Assembly (NCBI RefSeq): GCF_029407905.1
Contig: NC_073643.1
Span: 39,156,501-39,220,500 of the forward strand
Length of the DNA: 64,000 bases
Origin: Bubalus kerabau
Lineage: Eukaryota > Chordata > Mammalia > Artiodactyla > Bovidae
Direction of reading: 5' to 3'
Part shown: positions 38,276 to 50,000 of the stretch, piece by piece
Layout: each line of letters starts with the position of its first letter
How positions within the stretch are numbered: the first letter of the stretch is position 1
Program-made: the position numbers and the translations under genes
The notes under the pieces: model-generated
Seen by the model: only the letters and a program-made list of their open reading frames with translations
The model's database searches: none
Told to the model about the DNA's origin: nothing

Positions 38276-41017
38276 GATGATCTCAATTGTACCAAAACAG
38301 GATATCAGAAAAAAAGACCTGTGCAAAAATACATATTTAAATATGTACAATTCATTTTTAACAAAATATGTCTTCTCAAATAGGGATAGTTCCATATTTA
38401 TAATAGAACAAGAAATTCCAAAATAAAGATACAAAAGTAGGTTTTCGTATAATTCTTTGTTCATCATTGCAGCACTTTTTCTTTTTTGTAAGTTAAGAAA
38501 ACTGCAGGAGTTGTCACGAAATTCTATTGGAAAGAATATAAAAATTATCTTGGTTTTAAATTGATACCAAAGTCTGTCTAGAAACAACCCAACCACTGCA
38601 AATTTGGTTTCTGCAAGTTAATTTAGTTCAAAAAAATACTTGTACTCCCGTGTTTTAAATGGTCTTACTTGTTCATTATAATAAAAAGTAGTTGTAGGAG
38701 AAAATAAAAATATTTGAACAACAGTCTAAAATTTAATAGCACTGTTTAGAATAGGTCTGTTTGTGGCAGGCAGAGTCCAAAATGGCTAATTTCCTAATCC
38801 CGATGCTCTGTGTACTACCGGGAGACAATAATGAAATTAAAACCTCAATCTAAGAAATCAAAGGATCAAAATTTGCTTATGTAAATATCTACATTATTCT
38901 GAGTCAACTTTCTATCATGGGTCCTATTCACATCTTCTGGAACAACATGATCTGTCTACAATTCCATCACTAAAAGCAACTTTATTTATAACCATCAAGT
39001 CCCCTTGGCTCTGAAAATAAATTCTACCCATCCCCCATTGCACTTGTCACTGAGGAATCAGCTAGGTACGTTCTGATTTCCTCTTACCTCCTTCTGTCCC
39101 TCTCCTGGGATGAAAAACCAGACCAACCTCTCCTAACCACACCAAATGGGCCCATCTGTGCACTCTTCTTACAAGTTCTCTTACAGTATCATTTTAAAAA
39201 CATTTACTAATTGATTGCATAATAACTGAACAAGATACTGTTCTCCCCTTCCTTTAAAAAAAAGAATCAATATTTTACATCAATTTATAGCTAAAGTATC
39301 TCCATAAACTTTGTTATCTTACATAATAATTCTGTAGCGATTCACATTATTAGGCTGGTAACCAAGTATTTATTCATTCTACCTGTTGTTGACTGAAAAT
39401 TCCCTGAATCTGAAGTTTGTAACCCAAGAATTGTAAGGAAAATAGATGCAATGACTGGCTCTGTCCTGGCTCTACCCGGGGCCACGACTGGAGCCTTGGG
39501 AAATTTACCCTGTGGTTGGCAACTTCCTGTGTTCCTCTAAGCGAAATGCCTGGTTCTCCTTTCAGGAGGTGCCGGTGGAATCATCTATTGAAAAGCTCCA
39601 GCTCATCCCCTCAAATTCAATGGCACCTTCTCAGGCAGAGATGCCTTAACCTATCAAACTCTTTCTCTGGGGGTTAAGTACTAGAAAAAACATTCTGGGT
39701 GGGTGGGTGGTCTCTGAAACCCTCAGGAACATCACAGGCATTAATCCCAAGAAAGGAGGTATGTCACGGAGCACCTCACCACCTCCACATGGGTGCCGTC
39801 ACCTGCGCCCCGCCCTGGATGCCTGCTGCCCACCTCAATGGCATCCCCAGAAACGTGTGCAGCGGCAGGATACGGGGTGTAGATACGCACAACACCGGGA
39901 GTGCTCCAAGCAGAAATTGACACTTAGTCCCAGGACAGGATCCAAAGAGGTTGAGGGGAACACACAGAGTGCCTTGGAAACATCTAAGTATTCCAGTGAC
40001 TTGGTGAGTGACAGATTCTGCTGCATCCCAGTTATTTCATGTTACAAAGGCAATTTTTAAAAACAGGAGCCTGGGCAGGACAACTGGCCTAATCATATTG
40101 TTTAACATGAAAACAAAGGTTAAAAAAAAAAATCAATCTCTTTGGAAATCGTGGAAAATTTTCCCCCACAGTGATTTTTATCTGCCCCCTCCCACCAAAA
40201 TTTGGCTTTCCATATCAAAATTGTCTGCATTTTCTTTTCTTTTTTTAAATTCACACAGAATTGCTTTTGTACCATGAAAAGTAAGCCTCTACACTGGTGT
40301 ATCCTTGCTCTCTGGCCATCAATGGCTTTTAAACCAGTTCACACATGAAAAACTTCTGATGGCTTCTGATCCCAAATTACTTGCAAAAGGCTGGGCGAAA
40401 ACACAGGCTCTTTTATCACGGCGCCTCACACTAACGTCCACACTCCATTCCGGACTCCCGATGTAAACACCTAGCCACAGACTCCCTTCTCCAGAGGGCT
40501 GCTCAGGGTGCAGCTCTGCTTGCCCCCAGAGGTCTCTCCAGTTACAGTATCTGACTGCTGGAGAGGGACCTGGGACCTATAGATGCCAGGGTGAGGGAAG
40601 ACCTAGGCAGGGAGAGAGTGAGGGAGGGAGAGAGGGAGCAAAGACTACAGTCACACTCTTGTCAAGACATTTGCGCCAGCCAACCTCCTCCAAGAGCGGC
40701 TCGGTGATACACTGGAGGTGCAACAACGAGACAGGAACTTCTCACAGGTGGCAGCAAGCCGTCCAGACCTCTAACACTGATAAAAGCAACTTGGTGGCTG
40801 GACTTGATCCAGTGTCCTGTAACGAGTACTCACTGCTACAGACAAAGCTTCAGGGGCATCCTCGTTAAAACAACGGCCCAGCAGATTTCTACCCTCGAGG
40901 CCCACAGGAGGCTGGGAAAACAGACTCAAAGGTGTCGTGGAATCCAGAGTGCTGAGTGGAGGTGTAACTTGTCGTCAAAAGTGTCCACATTATTCCTCCC
41001 CATGCTATTTCCAGCTG

Positions 41018-41035
41018 TCAGGGACGGGCCTTTGG
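41018..41035 (-). CDS. ATXN7: ATXN7 terminal coding exon (PKARP-stop)
   Basis: Only 18 coding bases, CCA AAG GCC CGT CCC TGA, directly after acceptor TTTTTTGAAAG and in phase 0 with the preceding exon. They give the canonical PKARP C-terminus of human ataxin-7. The rest of the exon is 3' UTR. Confidence 0.93.
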   Translation of the reverse strand, partial: PKARP

Positions 41036-44000
41036 CTTTCAAAAAAGAGGGGGGTGGGGAGACATCGAAAGGTAAGTAAGCGGCTGTCCCCAGCCCTGCT
41101 CTGATTCTAAAAAGGTACTCCCAAGGCCATGCGCCGCTCATGTCTCCTCTGCCTGGGCCGTGCCAGGAGCAGGCAGCTAGAGAACTTGGTTTTAGCTTTC
41201 AACAGTCTCCAACGACCTTGGGCACAACCCTTCTAAGAGACTGGCTCTCAGAAAACAGTCCAGAAGAGATGCAGCCTGGGTTTCTAGCTTAGAGAAAAGG
41301 CTCACATGTTTGCCTTTTGGTTCTATTTACGGATGCTGCTTCCTTGAGGCTTTTCCAGGTTGTCAACTGAGAATTGAACAAGGTCAAATGGGCCAGCACA
41401 CAGGTGTGAAAGCTCACACCCAAGGCGGAGGGGAGGCAGGGAGAGGGGACGCTGGCCTTCGCTGGCCTGCAGTGAGCTATTTTTAGGTCCTTGGTGGCAA
41501 AGCCCACAAGTTGACTCAGGGGCTGGGCGGGCACTCAGCAATACCTCCCAGGCTCCCCAGCAGGTCCCCCGATTCTGCTGTTGAAGGGACTCAAACCAGC
41601 CCAGTTACCTCGGCTCTAAAATCTGCTCCATGGAGAAGAGCGAGGTCAGGCCCCTAGTGGTCTAAGAGCAGACTTCTGTACAGCATTTTGGAGGCATGGG
41701 TCCCTTTGATAGTCTGAAGAAAGCTACTGGTTGCCTCTTGCAGCTAAATGATCAGGGATGTAAAAATATGCAATACTTTTTTGGGCAGTTCGTCCATCCT
41801 GTGGTCTGTAGCCATGCCCCACACCCTCCCCACCCCCCCCCCCCCCCCCCCGCCCACCGAGTTTGTGTAGCGTAACAGAAAGTATTCCACTGCACAGAGA
41901 AAACCTTTCTCAAATACAAACATGACGTGAAACTGCTTTTAAGGAAAAGAACCTAAACATGGGCTGTTTGTCCAAGGGGGACGTAGTCCTCCTCAGATGG
42001 TGGAAATGAGAGGTGGCAAACGGGTAGCTCCTGAGCCAAACTTAGGTGAGAGATGTGTGGGCTTCACCAGATCAAGACAAAATGAAAAAAAAAAAACTAC
42101 AGAGCTTTGGAAAATGGTTAAATTTCTCATGAAGGTTCAGATGCGCAGTTTCTCTCTGAAATTAGAGCAAGTTTCTGGGAGTCGCCGCTCTGTGCAGACG
42201 AGGCGCCCACTCGCCAGTTCTCCACCTTGCCCGGACACAGGGGGCGGTCTGGTCTGCAGCGGCTTCCGTGTGAAGACGGCCCGCTCTGTGACAGGGGTGC
42301 GTGCAGTGGGACTTCCCTCCCGGGATTCACATGAATCGGGAAACCATGCTCAGAAGGGTATTACTAAGGGATGGATTCTTACAGGGTTTGCAGTGCATTT
42401 TTATGCTTATCATTAAACTATAAATCAAGAAGTTTTCACTTGTCCAGGAATCCTGTTCAAAGGCCCAAACGACACACAAATAGCCCGTATGTATTTGTGG
42501 CTCAAAGAGAAGAACTGAAGCAGCTGCTACTGAAATTCATGCGTCATTATTTTCCCCACACCTTTGGCGCCGAGTTTTCATTCACACATATACTGGAGGG
42601 AAACTTCTGTCTCATGAAGAAACTTCTTGGTATTTTCTGGACAAGTTCTAGTCTGACATTTATGTTCAGTTTTGAAGATGAGGAAGGGAAAACAAAACCA
42701 AACCAACAAAAAGAGCCTCACATTTTAAAGCAGAGCTCTGAGGGTGATGCTGCTGAAATTCCTGCTTGTAAGCAAAGACAGAAAGTGCTCTGCTGAATGA
42801 AATGACAAGATGAGAGAGGAGCTGGACAGAACAAAGAGGAAGGTGGAGGAACTGGCCACAGGAGCAAACAGCAGCCGGAGGAGGAGTGGGGAGGAGACAA
42901 GACACAGCCAGAGAAACCATGGTCAGTAACAAATCCGATGCCCGACAAGCCCTTTTCTAGAAACAGGTCACATTCAGGTTTCTTTTCAATCTGTAACTTC
43001 AATGAGATATTAGTCTTCTGCTCTGCCATAGTTAAATTCTGCTTCCCTGCCTCCTTGGAAAACAGGAAGGAGAACACAGAGGGAGGGAATTAACAAGAAA
43101 ATCTGAAACTCTTTGATGGGAAAAATATTAACAGCCTTTTTCAAATTTAAATCATCCCTTTCCACATCAGCTTGATTTTCGCCCAGCTTTCTTCAGAAAA
43201 ACGTACGAAAGGACTGCGCTCCAGGACACGGAGGGCCCCACCATCATGCAGGACGGTGTCCACCGCCCCAGCTGCTGAAATGCACTTGGTGTGGCCTCCT
43301 TAGCCAGGAGCATCTTCCGAGTCATCAGAGAGTCTGGCAGAGAGGCGCCCGTGTGACCTTCATCTGGCCTTCAACTCGGCCTTTTCTTAAAAGACACCGT
43401 GAAGCCGGACACTTGCTTTTAGGCAAACCCACCAAACCGACCGCACAGATCTCTGAGTTGATCAACCATGTCAAGGGAGAGGCCACGAGCCTCCCCACGG
43501 GGCCCCCAGGCCCTGTCCTACCTGATGGAGGAGGGAGCTGTTCGTCAGCCCTGGTGCCCCCGGGCTGGGGCCCACGTGTTTCGCGTGGACGTTGTTCACG
43601 GCCGGCAGTTTGGCCACCTTGGTGGGCTTGCTGCTGCCGCCGCTGCTGTTGACACCACTCGAGCCGGGTGAGCACTTTCTTTTCTTTCCTAGGAGTTTGT
43701 CCAGAGGAGTGTGTGAGTGCGGGTAGGCGCCGTGGGAGTTGACGGGTAGCTCACCGCCGGCCTGGTGCACGAAGGGGCCGAGGGAGAGTGTGGAATCGCC
43801 ACTGTTGACCATCACGCTCATCCTCTTGATGGACTCGCAGGGGTTCCCGCTGGAGGTGCCCCGGCACCCCGGCTGCTCGTGCCGGCCACCCACCGAGTTC
43901 GCTCGGCTGGCCACGCAGTTGAGGCTGATGCCCGGGGCAGAGGCTACTGCTGCGGGGTGCGGAGGTCCAGAGTAAGCCACACAGTTTTTCCTAAAAGACT

Positions 44001-47000
44001 CCATGGAATGAGAAGAAGAGGACGAGGATGACGAGGAGGAGGACGAGGGCACTAACAGGGGGGAGCTGTTTTTGCGTTTCTTTCCTGAGCCGCCGCCGGC
44101 GCTGCTACTGGCGTTGTGACAGTTCGTGCTGTTACCAGAAGAATCCTTGGGCCGCAAAGACTTGCTGGATTTCAGCTTCTGAGGTTTCCGGGCCATGGGG
44201 GAGGAGGGCACGGAGGACAGGCCGGAGGGCGTGGAGGGGGAGGAGGAGGAGGAAGACACTTGTCTGGACTGCATACTGCTCACAGGGTCCACAGCCCCAG
44301 AGGCGGCGGGCTGGGCGTTCAGTGTGGTGCCGTGAGCTGGGACCGACTTACTGCTGGGGGACACGCAGGTGGACGAGAGCGGGACAGGGGAAGGTGACAC
44401 GGTGGCTGCTGCCAGGTAGCTAACCCCACAGTGTGACGTCGGCACAGAGTTTGTCCGGTGAGGAACACGTGTGGACACGGGCGATGTGGTACTGGGAACG
44501 GGCGGGATCTTCCTGCAAAACAGAAGAGGGCATGAGCAGCGTCCACCAGGGCCCTTCGTGGAAACTTTCAGAAGGAGACCTCCTACACCTCTGGCACTGA
44601 ATACACCCCTTGGTCAGAGGGATCGCGCCAAGATGCTGAGCCACGAGGAGTGTCACTTCAAACTCTTCACACTTTCCTGTGCTCTGAGAACACTGGCCTT
44701 AAGTCCATGCGCTGGGGCCACAGGTTCATACCACATCCTTCCATCCAGCGCCATGAACGCCCTGATTCTGGCTACTGATCTTCCTTCTTCCTAAACCAGG
44801 TCATGGCGCTAGACCTCATGTATCTTCTGCCTAAGACACTGTCACCCCAACTTCTGCTCATCCTTCCGTTTTGGCCCATCATCACTTTCTTAGGAAATAT
44901 GACTTTCCTAACTTGCTTACTTCCCGCTCTGCCCCATTCCTAGACTTGGGAAGGCTCTGGTAGTTTTAAAAAGTGTGACTGAGGATTACTGTCCAGCGTC
45001 TCTGCAGATGGAGCAATTCACAGCTGATTTACTACTGTCCATCCAGCACAGGGTCTAGAACACAAAGGCACTCAAACACTAAGAGAACTCATGAACATAC
45101 AGGGAAAAAGGAAGGACACAGCTAGTTAGTAACAACTGCCAGGTCCCAGATACTGCTTGCAGAGCTGGGAAGCCCCAAATCTCAGGGATTTCTCGTCAGT
45201 GTTCTGACAATGGATTCTGATAATACTATCTGGGTATCTATTCAAACAGTCACATGAGGGACCCTCCCCACTTTTATTTTAGCTATGACTTTTAAAATCT
45301 AACACCACCAAAATATCAAAAAAACCCTATAGCATAATTAACACTCAGGTAGGAAAACAGCAAATGGCCTGACTGGGAGTCAGCTGCCAAGACTGCCCTG
45401 CCCCACACTTCACGGGGCGGCTCTGGCTGATCCAACTACCAGCAGTGCTCCTCAGCCTTCAAGTCAGAGAGCTGGCCTAGATCGCTGCCAAATCTCTGTC
45501 GATGCTTTCTGAGACGAACTATAGCTATTCATAAAAGGAATTAAATAACTGCAAGTGTTCACACCAGCCTTAAAACCTTCCCCCAGCAAGAGTGCGGCTC
45601 CTACTCTAAGTCTGTGCTTCCAAACATGGCTGCACGTCACAATCATCCGTGGCGTTCAGGCCACACTAGGATCACGGGGGTGGGGGTCCGGGCACTAGTA
45701 ACTTCTAAATCTCTCCAGATGCTGAGGTTGATTGAGAAGCTGGGCTTCTATCCCCATGTTACTCACGAAGGATAAGCACTGACATTACAGGAGAGGCTTA
45801 TTGGAAATGCTGAGTCCCTGGGCTCCACCCTAGACCTCCTTCATCAGACAGTATATCTCAGCAAGACCCCTGGGGCACTGGCACCTGTGAGAAGCCCTGA
45901 TTGAAACTCAATGCAGGGGCCCCTGCTCCCTGGGTGCAGTGGCGTCTCATGGCCACCAGGTGGCTTAGGAGGACGGAGCCTCAAGGCCAGGCTGCCGGAA
46001 CCAAACCTGGGGAAAAGGAAAGGCTTCCATAGGGGCAGGGATGTGGACTCTGGATGACATTACTAGTTTCTCATTAAAAAGCTCTTTCAAGTCATTTCCT
46101 ACCTTTTGCATAAAGAAGAGACCAAAAAAAAAAAAAAAAAGACTAGGCAGTCATACTGACCTATGTTTGCATAAATAGTCCCAAAGACATACAAGCAACT
46201 AATAAAACTGTCTGTAAGGAGTGGGTGGAAAACAGGAGCATGGCGATCAGAGGAAGTAAAACTTTTTACTCTGTGCCTCTTTGTATCCATTTTTCCTTTT
46301 TTAGCCAGTCTTAAAAATTAAAAAAAAAAAAGAAAACTCACATCAAAACCTGATGACCATCCCAGCCCGTCCTTGGTGGTAACGGCACACAGCAGACGGA
46401 GCACGAGGTTGAGTGGGAGCGAGCGCCAGCCGCCCTCACCGCCATCCAGAGCCTCCACACGCCACGGACCGCTGAACCACTGCCAGCGTACAGCCCCCAC
46501 GCACCCCCAGCTTAGCCACCGCAACCGAAGCATGAGGGCTCAGCACAGCGCTGGGGCTCCTCGCAGGAGAGAGGACGTGCAGCTGCGTCAGGGCGTGGGA
46601 CCCGGACTGCATCGGGAGGCTCCCTGAGTGCCTCAAAGACGCCACCTCAAGAGGAGTTCTCCTCTGCTGAGAAGTGCTGAGCCGCTCCTGGAAAATCCCA
46701 GGGGCTGCCTGTGCCAGCCCCCCTCACTCCCGTGTCGAGAGCACTCACTTCCTCAAGCATCTGGCCTGGCACCTCTCTCCAAGTTCCTACCCACCCCAGG
46801 CCTGTATGCCAGCTCATCACTGAGCAGCCTGTCTCTGCTGAACTGATTTTTTAAAATCAAAGGTCACGGTAATGGAAAGAAAGTTTCCTCCTCACTGGGA
46901 GCAAGTGACTGATAAGGCAGGCAGACAGCGACACAGCAGAGAGACGGAACAGCAGTCAGCCAGGGGACCCTGCTGCTTCAGACACTACAGTGCAAAGATG

Positions 47001-50000
47001 TCTCTCCACAGGAGCCACCAAGAAGCAACTCAAAGTCTCTCACCCAAACCCTGGCCGTAAACCACTCATCAATGTAACAGGGATAGAAACCCCCAGGACT
47101 CTTCTAAACCCTGACGAGTGTGTTAAACCCACAGACCTATAACCTCAGTGAGCTCTCCAGGTCCCACAAGGTAAGAAACGGAGATTTCACGCATCTTAAA
47201 GTTGTCTGATCTGAGGCTACCACCCCCACCACCACCAAAAAAATATTCCAAAAACCACTGCCCAAGTCTGTCTCTGGGTCAAAACACCGTTACTTCATTA
47301 GAGCTCTTATCTAGTAAGAACTAGGAACAAACATGAAATAAAGCCGAGTAACACTGCCATGGGGCTGGTCTTCACTATGAACAAATCTAAGCCCTACTAA
47401 TCACCATAGAGATGGTCCTCTGGATCGTGGACTATCCAAGGTCTCTGACAACTTCCTCTGACTATAATAGGAAACACAAGCAGAGAGGCAAATAGATGTA
47501 CTTGTAGAGTCTACTCAGGGAGGCACTAGGGGTAAATGATGCCAAAGGGAGGATGTGGGATGACTAGGTACTACTAGACAGCCCCCTTTAACAAAGCTCA
47601 GTGCTTCCCAAAGTCAGTTCTATCCAACACTAGTCTCCCAGATGCTCCCCTAAAACAGGTTCCCAGGTCACAAGAGCCTGACAGTCCACATTATATATGA
47701 TATCATCCTATGTTTTGAGAGTTACAATGAACAGCACTCATTAAAGGCTCTGAGAAGTCCTGCGATAACAAAAACTTTCCTTTCAGAAAGACTGGGTTAT
47801 AAACTTTTTGGGCCACGGAACTCCTCTTCAACTTAAAATCACATTGGGGAAACAGGAGCATGTGTAAGGCCACACAACACGATCGCCTTACTTTCAACTG
47901 AAAGCCAGTGCAAACAGCTCCTTTGCCTGAAACCCTTCTTCCCAGGGCTCTAAATCGGTGTCATCCAACCTCTCGGATCTTCTCTTGTTCCAAGAGACTC
48001 CTCGCTGGTTCTCAAATAAGCCACGTTCTTTTCTGACTTAAGACCTTCATATGCACTGTTCTCCTTGCATGGAACCCACTCCTCCTGGCCCGTCCCACGA
48101 CTACTCTTTCTCACTCACTCATTTCAGCTCAAGGGCCCCTTCACACAGGTTCTCCATGAAGCCCTCTGGCCTGGAGCTGTGAAAACTGTATTTGCTACGG
48201 TGTCTGGCCTACAGTAATCTCAGTAAGAGATACAAATTATGAGCATTTCTGTTATTCTCCCTTATGACAAGCCATGATGTCTGTTCTCTGTTGACTGCCT
48301 TTCACGTTTCTCCCTGCCCTAGAACCTGAGCTCCGTCCATCTGGGAGCCCCTCGGCCTGAAACCCCAGCACCGAGAACGAGACACATCTGCTGCAGGAGT
48401 GAATGCACGAATGATGAAGCCCTTCCTCCAGGGCTGGGCAAGCCCTTATGTTCATCAGAGAGATGATGACCTTCCTTAAATCAGCCCCATAAGCAACGAA
48501 GAGGATGCAGCCCGGAGGCCCCACCCGCCCCAGAGGTGGCGGACAGGCACTCACTTCCACAGCTGCGCGTTCAGATGCTTCTCCACCATGAGGTTGAGGG
48601 CGCAGCGAAGCCGGTTCCACCTGGAGTCAAACACGTAATAGCCTCTTCCAATCTGCCGGCTCCCAAATGTGCAAAACTGCAAAAAAAGAAAGCAAACGCT
48701 TGGGCTCGCGGACTCTGAGGGTGCACGGCCCGGGAAGGAGCGACCGGGACAGACAGCGCTGACTGAGGACTGCGGGCTGTGAAGCATGAATGACAATGCC
48801 TAGCCCTGAGCGTCATGGAAGAGACTGCGAGCAGCAGCAGATGTGCCCGCCAGAGAGCATGCCGCCTCGGGGTGACCCGCACGGATGAGGGCATGCTGCG
48901 GTCCCCGGCAGGCCCCCCGGCACTGCCCTGTCCCTGCTGCGTGGGGAGGGTCGGCACGGGGGTGGGTGTGGAACTTACAGATGCTGGCTGAGGATGATGA
49001 CCTGAATAATGACAGTCCAGTTTTTCAACAGACTCTTCTTTGTCATCGCCTTCTCCCTCCTCACTGGATAACCGAGAAGCTGGCTCAGTGGCAGGCAGGG
49101 GAGGGTGTGGAGACTCATGGACTGGAGGAGGGTCAATGGGGGCACTCCCACCTTGCTGAGCAGGGCAGCCTGGAGGCCTTGGTGAGCAGAAAGTGCAGCA
49201 CTGATCAGATCACACCACATGTCTGGGAATCAGCTGCCTCGACTCAGATACAACCGTGTATCCAAAACCACCAGGGGAGCTCTGGGCACCACCACTAGCC
49301 CTTGGGGACACAGACGCAGATCCAGGGTGCCTGGAGCGAAGGGGTCTCTCTCCTGAACCGCACGATGTCAAATGGAGCTTTCTGCCAGGTCTAATCAAAG
49401 TCACTTACAACCATTCTCCTTCCCACCTGGTCCTCCTATTCTCCCCCAAAAAGGCAAGATGTATGTGGAACTTAGGCAAATTCTTTGATTCCTCTTCAAA
49501 TTTCACTTGGAACTGGGTTACTAAGGCGATCAATGAAATTACAGGTACCGTGCTCTAAAATAACTTAACAGGGACAGGAGGTGATAAAAGAAGGTGGGCT
49601 GATGTGGGTAATCTGGAAGGTGTGACTCATGGACAGTAGTGTGCTTTTCCAACACAGAAAGGCCTGATGTTTCTAGAGTTAAGCCCACTTTGTTTTAGAT
49701 GGTGACACTTTAATGAAAAGGTGGCCAAAGAAAGGACTTGCTAAGGATCAGCGGCCTGGCCCTGGGCGCATTCTGGGGCACCTGCTCGGAACACTCCTCC
49801 ACTGTGCTGTTCAGAACCAAGGGGCTCATGTGGGGACAGGCTCAGGCATACACTCAGGTTTCCACAGGGAGGCACTTCCACCCCTCATGCGACCATTTCA
49901 AGAATCGGACATGTGAGGGGAAAAGGTTAATTAAGCAGTCAGCACTTTCCTAAGCAGAAGACCCCAATACTGATGGTCGAGACACAGACCCTCCGTTATC

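Larger units (their letters stand above)
36930..41017 (-). other. ATXN7: ATXN7 3' UTR, about 4 kb
   Basis: AT-rich sequence free of recent SINE or LINE insertions, unlike the flanking DNA, consistent with a constrained long 3' UTR. The human transcript also has a 3' UTR of roughly this size. The end is inferred from a cluster of minus-strand AATAAA hexamers at 36952, 36971 and 37055, just before the L1 tail at 36380-36605. It contains a (GU)7 tract (37999-38012) and AU-rich elements. Confidence 0.75.

Noticed and set aside
36930..41017. Search for a miR-124 seed match (GUGCCUU) in the ATXN7 3' UTR
   Set aside because: By eye I found only a six-base partial match near 40050; not enough to annotate a site. 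A seed scan of the 3' UTR would settle it.
43471..43521. Continuation of the large ATXN7 exon for 16 more codons (VGQGLGAPW to stop)
   Set aside because: There is a good donor (CAG/GTAGGA) at 43521 and the canonical PKARP exon is present downstream in phase, so this is intron read-through.
44028..44423. 131-residue forward open frame rich in Arg/Gly
   Set aside because: Antisense of the Ser-rich ATXN7 exon; composition follows from the TCN and GCN codons on the other strand. 43353-43652 and 43765-44031 are similar.
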